A stretch of DNA of 64,000 nucleotides from Lewinellaceae bacterium (GTDB lineage: Bacteria; Bacteroidota; Bacteroidia; Chitinophagales; Saprospiraceae). Numbering within the stretch: position 1 is the stretch's first letter; every line of letters begins with the position of its first letter. The stretch is taken from the NCBI GenBank assembly GCA_020636095.1, contig JACJYN010000002.1, forward strand, positions 2,170,001 to 2,234,000. Reading direction: 5' to 3'. The notes below the pieces were generated by a model. The model was not told the DNA's origin. It worked only from the letters and a program-made list of their open reading frames with translations, and made no database searches. The translations under genes were made by a program, and so were the position numbers. This document shows positions 35,847 through 44,830 of the stretch, piece after piece.

Positions 35847-36332
35847 ATGCGCTATCGCAAAGAGATTAATTTCAATAACAACAGCCCTTTTAGCTCCCTA
35901 ACCGGCATCCTTTTGGTTGTGCTGTTTCTGGTGGCTTTGTATTTCATCGCCAAGGTTATTTTCACCGCACTCTACTACCTTGCTCCGATCATGATCGTGG
36001 CGGCCCTGATTGTCGACCACAAAGTGGTGGTGGGCTACCTCAAATGGGTGGTGGGCCTGCTCCGAGACAACCTGCTGCTGGGCATTGGCGCCATCGTATT
36101 GAGTGTGCTGGGTTTTCCGGTACTGTCGGCCTTCCTGCTGGGCAAGGCCCTCCTCAAAAGACAAGTGAAAAAAGTGCAGGAGGAAGCGGAGGCGCCCCGC
36201 AAAGGCGAATACATCGAGTACGAAGAACTGGACAGCGAGCCGCTCGAACTGCCCCGCATTGAAAAAGAAATAAAAAAACAGGAACCACCCCGAAAGGATA
36301 ACCGGTACGATGATTTTTTTGAGGATAAATAA
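35847..36332 (+). CDS. Membrane protein of unknown function
   Basis: A 161-residue protein with two or three membrane helices (about 18-40, 41-62 and 76-98) and a charged cytoplasmic tail (about 105-161) rich in Glu/Lys, ending DDFFEDK. I recognise no domain. It ends 16 bp before the glycosyltransferase gene, so the two are probably co-transcribed and may act in the same envelope process. Confidence 0.6.
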   Translation: MRYRKEINFNNNSPFSSLTGILLVVLFLVALYFIAKVIFTALYYLAPIMIVAALIVDHKVVVGYLKWVVGLLRDNLLLGIGAIVLSVLGFPVLSAFLLGKALLKRQVKKVQEEAEAPRKGEYIEYEELDSEPLELPRIEKEIKKQEPPRKDNRYDDFFEDK

Positions 36333-36348
36333 AGAACTATGACTTTTT

Positions 36349-37491
36349 ATGTTATTAACGATCCTCTCCCTCACCGGCCTGACGCTGCTGCTGGCTTATG
36401 TAGCCGTCATACACCGTTGCCTTTCGGCGTGGAACGCCCTTTCTGAATGGAAGCTGCCCTGTGAGCTGGCGCCCCAAACCTACATCAGCGTTTTGGTTCC
36501 CGCCCGGGACGAAGCCTCCCATATCGGCCGGTTACTGGATACCCTCGCCCGGCAACACTATCCCCAGGAAAAATTTGAGGTCATCGTCATTGATGACCAT
36601 TCTACCGACGGAACGGCGGAGCGGGTTGAACAGTACCCCTTTGGCAACCTTCGCCTGTTGCGCCTGGCCGAACACCTGGGCCCCGGGAAACATATTCTAT
36701 CCTATAAGAAAGAAGCCCTCGAACTGGGAATCAAGCAAGCCAAAGGAACGCTCATTCTCACCACCGATGCCGATTGCGAAGCGCCGCCGTACTGGTTAGC
36801 GAGTCATGCCGCCTTCTACGAAGCCACCGGCGCACAGATCATTGCCGCTCCCGTGCTTTTCCACCGGGAAAAGAACCGGTTGCAACGCTTTCAGTCCCTG
36901 GACTTCATTGGCATGATGGCAGTTACCGGAGCAGGCATCCAAAGCCGTTTTCTTTACATGGCCAATGGCGCCAACCTCTCCTTTACAAAAGCCTTCTTTC
37001 AGGAAGTGGGCGGTTATGCCGGCAACCGGCAGTATGCCTCCGGCGACGATATCTTCCTCATCCAGAAAGCGGCGGAATGGGCGCCGGATAAGGTGGCCTT
37101 CCTCAAAAGCCGGGATGCCGTGGTGCATAGCCTTGCCATGCCGGATTTAAAACGCTTTGTAGCCCAGCGCCTGCGTTGGGGTACGAAAAACAGCAGCTAC
37201 AAGGATTGGCGCATCACGGCGGTGCTGGGCCTGGTTTTTCTGCTGTGCTGGTTCATTTTGGCCCTTCCGCTCTTTGGATGGTATAGCCTGGGGTTGGCAT
37301 GGGCGCTGTTGATGGGTAAGGGGTTAGCCGACTACCTGCTGCTGAGTACGGCTGCTTCTTTCTTCGGCAGGGCCGCTTTGCTGCGCGGTTTCTGGCTGCT
37401 GGAGGGAATGCACGTGTTGTACATCGCTGTGGTGGGCCTGCTCTCTGTTCTGGTGAAGCGGTATGAATGGAAGGGGAGGCGGGTAAGGTAA
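36349..37491 (+). CDS. Family 2 glycosyltransferase
   Basis: A 380-residue membrane glycosyltransferase. One N-terminal helix (about 3-22) anchors a GT-A domain with ISVLVPARDEASHIGRLL, the metal-binding DDHSTDGT and TDADC, and the acceptor/processive motif QRLRWGTK near 270. Three C-terminal helices follow (about 285-370). This layout matches GT2 enzymes that add sugars from nucleotide donors to lipids or surface polymers. The acceptor is unknown. It is coupled to the small membrane-protein gene upstream. Confidence 0.87.
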   Translation: MLLTILSLTGLTLLLAYVAVIHRCLSAWNALSEWKLPCELAPQTYISVLVPARDEASHIGRLLDTLARQHYPQEKFEVIVIDDHSTDGTAERVEQYPFGNLRLLRLAEHLGPGKHILSYKKEALELGIKQAKGTLILTTDADCEAPPYWLASHAAFYEATGAQIIAAPVLFHREKNRLQRFQSLDFIGMMAVTGAGIQSRFLYMANGANLSFTKAFFQEVGGYAGNRQYASGDDIFLIQKAAEWAPDKVAFLKSRDAVVHSLAMPDLKRFVAQRLRWGTKNSSYKDWRITAVLGLVFLLCWFILALPLFGWYSLGLAWALLMGKGLADYLLLSTAASFFGRAALLRGFWLLEGMHVLYIAVVGLLSVLVKRYEWKGRRVR

Positions 37492-37583
37492 ACCTACGAA
37501 AAGGCGCCTGCGAAAAAGTGCCTTTAAAACTGCAATAATATGCACACTGTCCTGCGTGACAGGGTAGCAACCTTCCTCAAATG

Positions 37584-38333
37584 CTAAATCACTTGAATGC
37601 CTGCACTCTTATAGGGGCTAAGGAGCGGGTCGCCGGGGTCCAACTCGGTGACCAGATAATCGATCTCATTAATAGGAGCAATCCTGATTTTCTGGGCGTT
37701 ATCCAGCTTATCGGAAATAGAGAGGACCCCTACCTTTTCTGAAGCCTGGATCATCGCCTTTTTTACATCTACCACCTCCCAGTCCGAATCCGTTATACCG
37801 ATCCTGGCATCGATGCTGTTGGTGCCGATCAGGCAAAGGTCAGGCCGGATATCGCGCAATACGCTGACGACCTCTCCGCCAGTGCTGATTTTAGCGTTCC
37901 TGGAAATCCGGCCGCCGATGAGGATGGTGTCCGAATTGGGATGTTCCGCCAGTTGTAAGGCCACCAGCAGGCTGGGCGTGTAAAAGGTAACTTCGAGTTC
38001 ACGGGGCAATATGCGAGCCAGCTCGATCGTGGTTGTTCCTCCACTGATGAGCACCAGCATACCATTAGATAAAAGCGGAACCGTTTTTCGGGCGATGATT
38101 GTTTTTTCCTGGTATTTGTAAATCTCACCGCCCCGGTAAGAGTTGGTCTGGAAAGATTTGGATAAGGCGCCTCCGCGTACTTTGACCAGTTTGTCTTCAT
38201 CTGCCAATTCCTGCAGGTCGCGTCGAATGGTATCTTCCGAAACGTCGAGTTTCTTGCTCAGGTCGGCATGCAACACCTTGTTGCGGATGTTGACTTCTCT
38301 CATGATCAGTGCCTGGCGCTCTTTCTTTAGCAT
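37584..38333 (-). CDS. DeoR-family transcriptional regulator
   Basis: A 249-residue regulator. The N-terminal helix-turn-helix is VLHADLSKKLDVSEDTIRRDL followed by VRGGALSKS, diagnostic of DeoR. The C-terminal sugar-phosphate-binding domain (about 75-235) includes LISGGTTTIELARILP and ILIGGRISRNAKISTGGE, with the DeoR C-terminal core. Start at 38333 (MLKKERQALIMREVN); the in-frame sequence upstream is not family-like. It diverges from the first SusC gene, so it may control nutrient uptake through the susCD pair; this is inference from position. Confidence 0.9.
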   Translation of the reverse strand: MLKKERQALIMREVNIRNKVLHADLSKKLDVSEDTIRRDLQELADEDKLVKVRGGALSKSFQTNSYRGGEIYKYQEKTIIARKTVPLLSNGMLVLISGGTTTIELARILPRELEVTFYTPSLLVALQLAEHPNSDTILIGGRISRNAKISTGGEVVSVLRDIRPDLCLIGTNSIDARIGITDSDWEVVDVKKAMIQASEKVGVLSISDKLDNAQKIRIAPINEIDYLVTELDPGDPLLSPYKSAGIQVI

Positions 38334-38660
38334 CGGAAAAGTTTTTTGGATACCGAAAATAATATTGGTTCTGCGAAGATATGGGCTCCGATTACCGGAT
38401 AACAATATTGCAAAATATTGCAAAAAATGCTTCTTATTTTTTTGTTTTTTCCTTAATTATGCAAAAAGGTATCGATTTTTGCTTTTTATTACCCGAAGTT
38501 ATGGGAAAAAATTTGCCAGAGGCATGCAAAAATCCCTTCACTTCTTTCCTGAATAACAAAGATACGCTGAATACTTCCAAAGCCTTTTAGTCGGCTATGG
38601 CGAACCGGATGAAGTAGGAAGCCGCTTGAAACGATTTTCTTCACTAAACACTCCTAGTGT
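38334..38660. other. Divergent regulatory region between DeoR and SusC genes
   Basis: AT-rich non-coding DNA of 327 bp. It contains AATATTGCA twice, 10 bp apart (38404-38412 and 38414-38422), one helical turn, and GCAAAAA / TTTTTGC arms at 38461-38467 and 38476-38482. These are candidate operator sites for the DeoR-type protein. No gene was found. Confidence 0.45.
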
Positions 38661-41600
38661 ATGATTCTTAAAAAATTAGCTTACCCGAGTTGGCAACGAA
38701 TGCTTTTTTTTGTTGTCCTGGCCTGCATGCTTCCAGTTCTGGCGGCAGCACAAAACATACCAGTTGTTTCTGGTACGGTAACTGATGATTTTGGAGACCC
38801 TCTGATCGGCGCTGCCGTTACTGTGAAAGGAGGGATTTCCGGAACCGTTACAGATCTGGATGGTAATTATTCACTGGCATTGGAAAGTGGAACGACTACT
38901 GCCAAGCTTACGTTTTCATACCTAAGCTTTTCTACTCAAACACAAACAGTAGACTTTAGCAGTTCCAATTTGGTGCAACTGGATGTACAGCTACAGCCGG
39001 ATGTAGCTCAGCTGGATGAGGTAGTGGTAACGGGGGTTTCCTCGGCCACCAGCCGGAAGCAGTTGGGCAATGCTATTTCAACCGTGGGTGCGGATGATAT
39101 AAATAACACCGGTACCGGCAATGTCCTGGGCGCCCTTTCCGGAAAAGTGATGGGTGCATTGATCACTCAGAACAGCGGTGACCCGGCGGGTGGGGTATCC
39201 ATTCGCCTGAGAGGCGCCAGCACCATCAATGGTTCTTCCGACCCGCTGTACATTGTAGATGGGGTGATCGTAGACAACAGTTCCCAGAACGTGATCAACC
39301 TCAATGCAGATGCACAGGGAACGGGATTTCAAGCCGGGCAGAACCGCCTGGTCGACATCAACCCGAACGATATCGAGCGGATCGAGATTATCAACGGAGC
39401 CGCCGCCGCCGCTATTTACGGATCTCTGGCGAGTAATGGCGTCGTGCAGATCTTTACTAAAAAAGGAGCTGCCGGCAAACCCAAGATCAACTTCTCCACC
39501 AGTGTGTCCATCAGCGAATTGCGCAAGCGCCTGGAGTTCACCGATTACGGGCAGCGCTTCGGCTATCCGGGCAGCCCCCGCCTGTTCACCGCCGGCGACC
39601 GCCTCACGATGATCGCCGACCTGCGCAGCGCAGCCGACAAGGCGGAAAACCCAGGAACCGGCCCGTCGGCCCTGGGCGGCGCACTGGTGGAAAACCAATA
39701 TCCCGTTTCCCGTTATGATTACCAGGACAATATTTTTGAGACGGCCATGGGAACGGACAACCACCTGTCCATTTCGGGAGGGACGGAAACCACTAAGTAT
39801 TACGGTTCCATTTCTTACTCTAAAAATGAAGGCATCATCAAGAATACCGATTTCCAGCGGTATGGCGCCAAACTGAGAGTAGACCAGGATTTGGCGTCCT
39901 GGGCGAAGATGTCTGTTGGCCTTAATTACACCAACAGCTCCTCCCAGGATATGCCCAACGGCAACAACTTCTTCAGCCCGATCAGCACCATGATCATCAT
40001 TGACAACGTGTGGGATGTCACAGAGCGGGACGAAGTCGGCAACCTGCTCCACGTAGAGCCGGTCCGGATGAACCCCCTTTCGGTGATTGAAGGATTCGAC
40101 ATCACTCAGAATACGAACCGTTTTATCGGTGATTTACAGTTCAGCCTTTTTCCTGTAAAGGGATTAACCCTGAAGTACATCCTTGGCCTGGATGTGTACA
40201 ACCTCCGGGGCAATACCTATCAGCCACGGATACCCTACACGGGGGTTAGCGCCGCCTTCTTCCCGGATGGCTATGTGGCTATTGCCAATTCCAATATTTT
40301 CAAAGTCAACAATGATTTTACCGCTAACTACAGCGCCAACCTTACCGACAAGATTGAATCGACCACTACTGCCGGAGTTTCGGTATGGTACGACCGCTCG
40401 GACTTTTCCTCTGCCGAAGGGCGGGACCTGGCGCCTTTTGTAACGACTCTGGCTGCCGCCACCAACCTGTTCACCAACCCAAGGGAATCTGTTGCGGAGG
40501 CTACCATCAATGGCTATTTCCTACAGCAATCTTTTGGCTTCAATGATTTCTTATTCCTGACTTTGGCCGGCCGGATCGATGGCTCTTCCCGTTTTGGGGA
40601 GAATGAGCGCAACCAGTTTTATCCGAAGGCCTCCGCCAGCTTGGTACTTTCCGAGCTGGATTTCTGGAAGAACGCCTCCATTTCCAACAACTGGAATACC
40701 CTCAAACTGCGCTTTTCCTACGGACAGGCGGGCAACCTGACCGGTATCGGCGCCTTTTCCCGATTTACCAACTACAGTACGTTGGGTTATTTAGGGCGCA
40801 GCGCCATTGTGCCGAGCGCCGCCCTGGGCAACCCCGGTATCCGCCCGGAACAACAGACGGAGACCGAGTTCGGCGCCGACCTGAGCTTCCTCAAGAACCG
40901 TCTGGGCTTGTCGGTCACTTTTTATCAGCAGGACATTACCGACCTGCTGCTCAACCGCAACCTGTCGCCTTCCAGCGGAGGAGCCAGCATCATTGAAAAC
41001 ATTGGTTCGATGACCAATAGGGGGTTGGAGCTCATGCTGAACGCCAACCCGGTCCGCACCAAAGCCTTCAACTGGGACGTGTCGGTGGCCTTTAACACCT
41101 TTAAAAATGAAGTGAATGATATCGGCGGCGGCAGAGCAGGCATCACTCTGCGGGGCGGCGGCGGTACCCAGAGCGCTATTGACGGCCAACCCCTCGGCGT
41201 ATTCTTTGGCGTACAGTACGCCCGCAACCCGGACGGTACTTTATTGCTGAGGCCAGTGTCCACTCCGAATGGAACGGTTATGCTGCCACAGGTAGCCAGA
41301 GGGGATGATGTAACCGGAGAACTGCAATTCGATGCCGACGGACAACCCTCCGGCACGCCGGTACGCACCATCCTGGGAGACCCCAACCCGGACTGGACCG
41401 GTTCTCTCCTGAATGAATTCCGTTACAAGCGGTTTGGCGTAAGAGTACTCTTTGATGCCGTATGGGGCTTCGACGTGTGGAACTGGAATAAGATCACCAG
41501 CAATAACGTTGGCGCCGGCCCGCTGGCCGATCAGGAGCTGAGAGGTGAAGTGCCCCGCGGTTGGGTGGCTGCCATCGGTGGGTTCATTGGCCCTCGTATT

Positions 41601-41858
41601 CAGGAAGAACATGTAGAAGATGGTTCTTTCGTCAAACTGCGTGAACTTGGTTTTTCCTACAATGCCGGAAAAATTGGCAATGTTTTCAGCGACCTGACCA
41701 TCCAACTCCTGGGCCGCAACCTCGTTTCCTTTGACGATTATACCGGCTACGACCCCGAAACCAACTCCGCCGGCCAGAGCAGCGTCGTCCGCGGCGATGA
41801 TTTTGGTAATGTGCCGATTCCAAGGACGATCCAAATTGGATTGAATGCTTCTTTCTAA
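38661..41858 (+). CDS. SusC/RagA-family TonB-linked outer-membrane transporter
   Basis: A 1065-residue outer-membrane transporter. Signal peptide (about 1-31), carboxypeptidase-regulatory-like domain (about 35-110: GTVTDDFGDPLIGAAVTVKG), TonB box (LDEVVVTG), plug domain (about 120-245: SGKVMGALITQNSGDP, DPLYIVDGVIVDNSS), then a 22-strand barrel to the C-terminal RTIQIGLNASF. It imports oligomeric substrates with its SusD partner encoded next. No glycoside hydrolase or peptidase is linked, so the substrate is not predictable. It is homologous along its length to the second SusC at 44831-47794. Confidence 0.95.
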   Translation: MILKKLAYPSWQRMLFFVVLACMLPVLAAAQNIPVVSGTVTDDFGDPLIGAAVTVKGGISGTVTDLDGNYSLALESGTTTAKLTFSYLSFSTQTQTVDFSSSNLVQLDVQLQPDVAQLDEVVVTGVSSATSRKQLGNAISTVGADDINNTGTGNVLGALSGKVMGALITQNSGDPAGGVSIRLRGASTINGSSDPLYIVDGVIVDNSSQNVINLNADAQGTGFQAGQNRLVDINPNDIERIEIINGAAAAAIYGSLASNGVVQIFTKKGAAGKPKINFSTSVSISELRKRLEFTDYGQRFGYPGSPRLFTAGDRLTMIADLRSAADKAENPGTGPSALGGALVENQYPVSRYDYQDNIFETAMGTDNHLSISGGTETTKYYGSISYSKNEGIIKNTDFQRYGAKLRVDQDLASWAKMSVGLNYTNSSSQDMPNGNNFFSPISTMIIIDNVWDVTERDEVGNLLHVEPVRMNPLSVIEGFDITQNTNRFIGDLQFSLFPVKGLTLKYILGLDVYNLRGNTYQPRIPYTGVSAAFFPDGYVAIANSNIFKVNNDFTANYSANLTDKIESTTTAGVSVWYDRSDFSSAEGRDLAPFVTTLAAATNLFTNPRESVAEATINGYFLQQSFGFNDFLFLTLAGRIDGSSRFGENERNQFYPKASASLVLSELDFWKNASISNNWNTLKLRFSYGQAGNLTGIGAFSRFTNYSTLGYLGRSAIVPSAALGNPGIRPEQQTETEFGADLSFLKNRLGLSVTFYQQDITDLLLNRNLSPSSGGASIIENIGSMTNRGLELMLNANPVRTKAFNWDVSVAFNTFKNEVNDIGGGRAGITLRGGGGTQSAIDGQPLGVFFGVQYARNPDGTLLLRPVSTPNGTVMLPQVARGDDVTGELQFDADGQPSGTPVRTILGDPNPDWTGSLLNEFRYKRFGVRVLFDAVWGFDVWNWNKITSNNVGAGPLADQELRGEVPRGWVAAIGGFIGPRIQEEHVEDGSFVKLRELGFSYNAGKIGNVFSDLTIQLLGRNLVSFDDYTGYDPETNSAGQSSVVRGDDFGNVPIPRTIQIGLNASF

Positions 41859-41912
41859 GGTGCAATTCAATACAGATTGGACTTCGAATTTTCAAACAAA
41901 AATCTTTCAGAA

Positions 41913-43199
41913 ATGAAAATCAAACAATATCTTTTATACCTTTTGCTCCCCCTTATGTTGCCGGCGGTTTCCTGCGACCAGAACATCCCCAACCCTAATG
42001 CGGCGACGGATGAGCAGATTCTCAACTCTTCTGAGGGCCTGATCGGTATGATCAACGGCATGAAATACCGTTACACCGCCGGCGGCGCCAGCGGCTTGTA
42101 TGCGGGCATTTCCGCCAATGGACTGACTACGGGCGAGCTGGTTGTCCTCAATGCCGGCAACGCCGAGCTGGCACAATTGGGCAATGGTTTCGACAACGTT
42201 TCTCCCAGTAATAGCGTAGTCACTAACCTTTGGACCAACCTGAACCTGATCCGTTCCGATGCACAGAAAATTCTCGAAAATGCCCCCAACGTCATCAATA
42301 ATGCCGAAACGAGCAATGGCGTTCAGGCCTATGCCTACTTTTTCAATGCGCTGGCAGTTGGCACCATGGCGCAGTTTTGGGAGCAGGCCACGCTGACTAC
42401 TGAGATAGACGCTCAATTTTCATCCAGGACAGCCGCTCTGGAAGAAGCGGTGAGCCTCCTTGGCCAGGCTTCTTCCAAATTGAGCGGGCCTTTATCATCT
42501 GCCATCATCGCTGCGGTGGGAGAAGATATCGACCTGGTTAATGCAGTCAGGGCTCTGACTGCCCGTTACAACCTTATGTTGGGCAACCTCGATGCGGCCA
42601 ATGCGGCCGCCAACTCCGTGGATCTGAATTCTCAGTCCGTCTTCAGGTTCGATAATGTGGTGCCTAACCCGGTTTTCCGTTCTTCCCTGATCACTCAGAA
42701 TGTTTATGATGTGAATGAAAATTTCGGGTTGAGCGGAGCGTTGGAGCCGGATCCTGCCGATGGCCGCATCGCATTCTATCTCACCCCTAATACTGATAGT
42801 GGCAAGGGCTTTTTCACCTCCGATAATGCACCGGTTCCCGTTTATCTTCCGGGTGAAATGATGCTGATCAAGGCAGAAGTCGCCGCCCGGCAAAGTAAGC
42901 TGAATGATGCAGTGGCGGAACTAGACAAGGTGTTGACCAAAACCGATGATGTTTTTGGTGTGAACGCCGGCTTGCCTGGCTATTCCGGCGCCCAGACTCA
43001 GGATGCCGTTCTTCAGGAAATCTACAGGAACCGTTGCATCGAGCTATTTATGTCAGGCATGAAACTGGAAGACAGCCGCCGCTTCGGCCGGCCCGGCCCA
43101 ACCGACGCCAACCCGGAGCGCAACCGGAATTTCTATCCATACCCGAACGTTGAGCGGGATAATAATCCGGATAACACACCGGGGGACCCTCCGGTGTAA
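41913..43199 (+). CDS. RagB/SusD-family nutrient-binding lipoprotein
   Basis: A 428-residue surface lipoprotein. The signal ends LPAVSC (lipobox Cys at about residue 21). The body is TPR-like and helical. The start of the mature part, NPNAATDEQILN, and the C-terminal FMSGMKLEDSRRFGRPGP and FYPYPNVERDN segments match SusD proteins. It binds substrate over the SusC barrel. Start at 41913; an ATG 36 bp earlier would place charged residues before the signal. The stop is 47 bp before a perfect terminator. Confidence 0.92.
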   Translation: MKIKQYLLYLLLPLMLPAVSCDQNIPNPNAATDEQILNSSEGLIGMINGMKYRYTAGGASGLYAGISANGLTTGELVVLNAGNAELAQLGNGFDNVSPSNSVVTNLWTNLNLIRSDAQKILENAPNVINNAETSNGVQAYAYFFNALAVGTMAQFWEQATLTTEIDAQFSSRTAALEEAVSLLGQASSKLSGPLSSAIIAAVGEDIDLVNAVRALTARYNLMLGNLDAANAAANSVDLNSQSVFRFDNVVPNPVFRSSLITQNVYDVNENFGLSGALEPDPADGRIAFYLTPNTDSGKGFFTSDNAPVPVYLPGEMMLIKAEVAARQSKLNDAVAELDKVLTKTDDVFGVNAGLPGYSGAQTQDAVLQEIYRNRCIELFMSGMKLEDSRRFGRPGPTDANPERNRNFYPYPNVERDNNPDNTPGDPPV

Positions 43200-43243
43200 T
43201 GGATTGAACCTGGGAAAATTGGTTTATTAACGTTTTTTACTGG

Positions 43244-43275
43244 AAAGGGGGGCGCCGGAAAGCGCCCCCCTTTTT
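43244..43275 (+). terminator. Strong intrinsic terminator after the first SusD gene
   Basis: GGGGGGCGC (43247-43255), loop CGGAAA and GCGCCCCCC (43262-43270) followed by TTTTT, with flanking AAA/TTT extension of the stem. It ends the susCD transcript. Read from the other side, the stem is followed by TTTCCAG, so it may also stop transcription from the opposing operon. Confidence 0.9.
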
Positions 43276-43455
43276 GTATTCTTTCCAACAGCCCTTTTAC
43301 AACCAGGGGAACCAACTGCTGGTAGAGAACCTCAATCGCAAATTGCTGCTCACCCACACAACAATGGACACGAATGTGCAGGTGTACAATACCTTGCTCT
43401 TAATGAATCAGTGCACTATCCTCCCGGAGGCATCCCACCTCACGTCAGGTATACA

Positions 43456-44784
43456 TCAGATCGGCGGGTCCTGCGGCGTATTCGAGTTACTTTCCCTCTC
43501 ATTTTCCGGATAAGGATAAAAATTTCGGTTCCTTTCCGAAGTGAAATCGGGAGTGGTTGAAGTTGGGGGCTCAGGACGGCCAAACCTACGGCTATCATCC
43601 AGAGATGTACCGATCAGGAATAATTCCGCTCTGCGGTTTTTATAAATTTCATTCAACAGGGCCCCCTGGTTCCCTCCGGAGGAGTAGGTACTGGTGAGGC
43701 CGGCGCCCAGTCCGTAGATATCATCCTCAGCCTTTTTTTGCCGGACCCTATTCAGCGCTTCTTCCGCTTTGCCGGTTTCCCCTTTCCTGGCGTAAGCTTC
43801 CGCTTGGATCAAAAGCATTTCTCCTGGCAGATAAGCTGGAATGGAAGCCGTTTGAGAAGTAAAAAAGGGCGCGGCCAATTCTTCCACCGGCAAACCTCCG
43901 TAGAGGGACGTATTGCCAACAATATTCATGTAAAAAGCGATCCTCTTATCCCCCGGGTCAGGCAACAGCCCATCGGGCAGGCCGAAGTTGGTGCGGGGGG
44001 CGTATTCGACGGTTCCGGCAAAGAAACCGGTGAACACAGGATTGGAATTTTCTCCGTCATACGTGAGATAGGACGTAGCGCCCAGGTCCACCTTGTCGGC
44101 AGCAGCGATGGCGGCATCGTGATTCCCGGCGGCATTGTGATATCTTGCCAGATAAGCGTATAAGGTATTGAGCAGGTCAATTTCTCCAAAGGGGCCGGCC
44201 AACTCAGCGGGCAGGGTAGTCCCTTCCATTGCCTTGGCGGATTCGTCCAGAATACGGATCGCTTCCGCATACACGGCTGCTCTGTCGCTGAAGGCAGCAT
44301 CGTTGTTCGGAGAATTCAGGACAGGCGCCTGTTCCCAGTTCTGAGCCAGGATACCCAGGCACATCGCGCGGAATAAATTGCCATAGGCCAGCAGGCCTGC
44401 TCTGGTATCATTCGATAAAGACACGTTGTCTACGCCGGCCACTAGATTTTCGGCCATGCCTTTTACCCGCATGACTGCAGAAAAGAGACGGGTTACTCGT
44501 TCGTTCGGGCCGTTCAGGTTGACTCCGCCAATTTCCAGTTCTTCGAGGCTGGAAAAGGTAGTCATGGCCCCCGTTTCCCGTGTGGTGATGGAAGGATACA
44601 ACACAGAAATACCATAAACACTGGTGGAATAGAGCTGACGAACGCCGACTGCCAGAGAGATCAGGCCGTCTTTGGTATTCAGCACCTGTTCTTCTGTAGC
44701 TGCATTGGGGTTGACCAGGTCCAGTTCACAGGCGCCCAGGGAGAGCAACAGGATGATGGCCAAAAATTTATTTAGAATTTTCAT
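43456..44784 (-). CDS. RagB/SusD-family nutrient-binding lipoprotein (second pair)
   Basis: A 442-residue SusD-type lipoprotein with signal and lipobox SLGAC (Cys at about residue 19). The mature start NPNAATEEQVLNTKDGL and the end GTSLDDSRRFGRPEPP and FYPYPENERES closely match the SusD at 41913-43199, so they are paralogs. Other signatures include AYLPGEMLLIQAEAYARKG. It is encoded 46 bp downstream of its SusC on the minus strand. Confidence 0.92.
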   Translation of the reverse strand: MKILNKFLAIILLLSLGACELDLVNPNAATEEQVLNTKDGLISLAVGVRQLYSTSVYGISVLYPSITTRETGAMTTFSSLEELEIGGVNLNGPNERVTRLFSAVMRVKGMAENLVAGVDNVSLSNDTRAGLLAYGNLFRAMCLGILAQNWEQAPVLNSPNNDAAFSDRAAVYAEAIRILDESAKAMEGTTLPAELAGPFGEIDLLNTLYAYLARYHNAAGNHDAAIAAADKVDLGATSYLTYDGENSNPVFTGFFAGTVEYAPRTNFGLPDGLLPDPGDKRIAFYMNIVGNTSLYGGLPVEELAAPFFTSQTASIPAYLPGEMLLIQAEAYARKGETGKAEEALNRVRQKKAEDDIYGLGAGLTSTYSSGGNQGALLNEIYKNRRAELFLIGTSLDDSRRFGRPEPPTSTTPDFTSERNRNFYPYPENERESNSNTPQDPPI

Positions 44785-44830
44785 GGTTTTTACTTTTTCA
44801 TTAATGATGCGAAAGAAAGTTCGAAACAGC

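Noticed and set aside
39078..40052. Minus-strand open frame of 324 codons inside the first SusC gene
   Set aside because: Shadow of the SusC coding sequence; no domain signature.
43260..43455. Small gene between the two SusD genes
   Set aside because: No conserved frame; the interval holds only the terminator and a short spacer.
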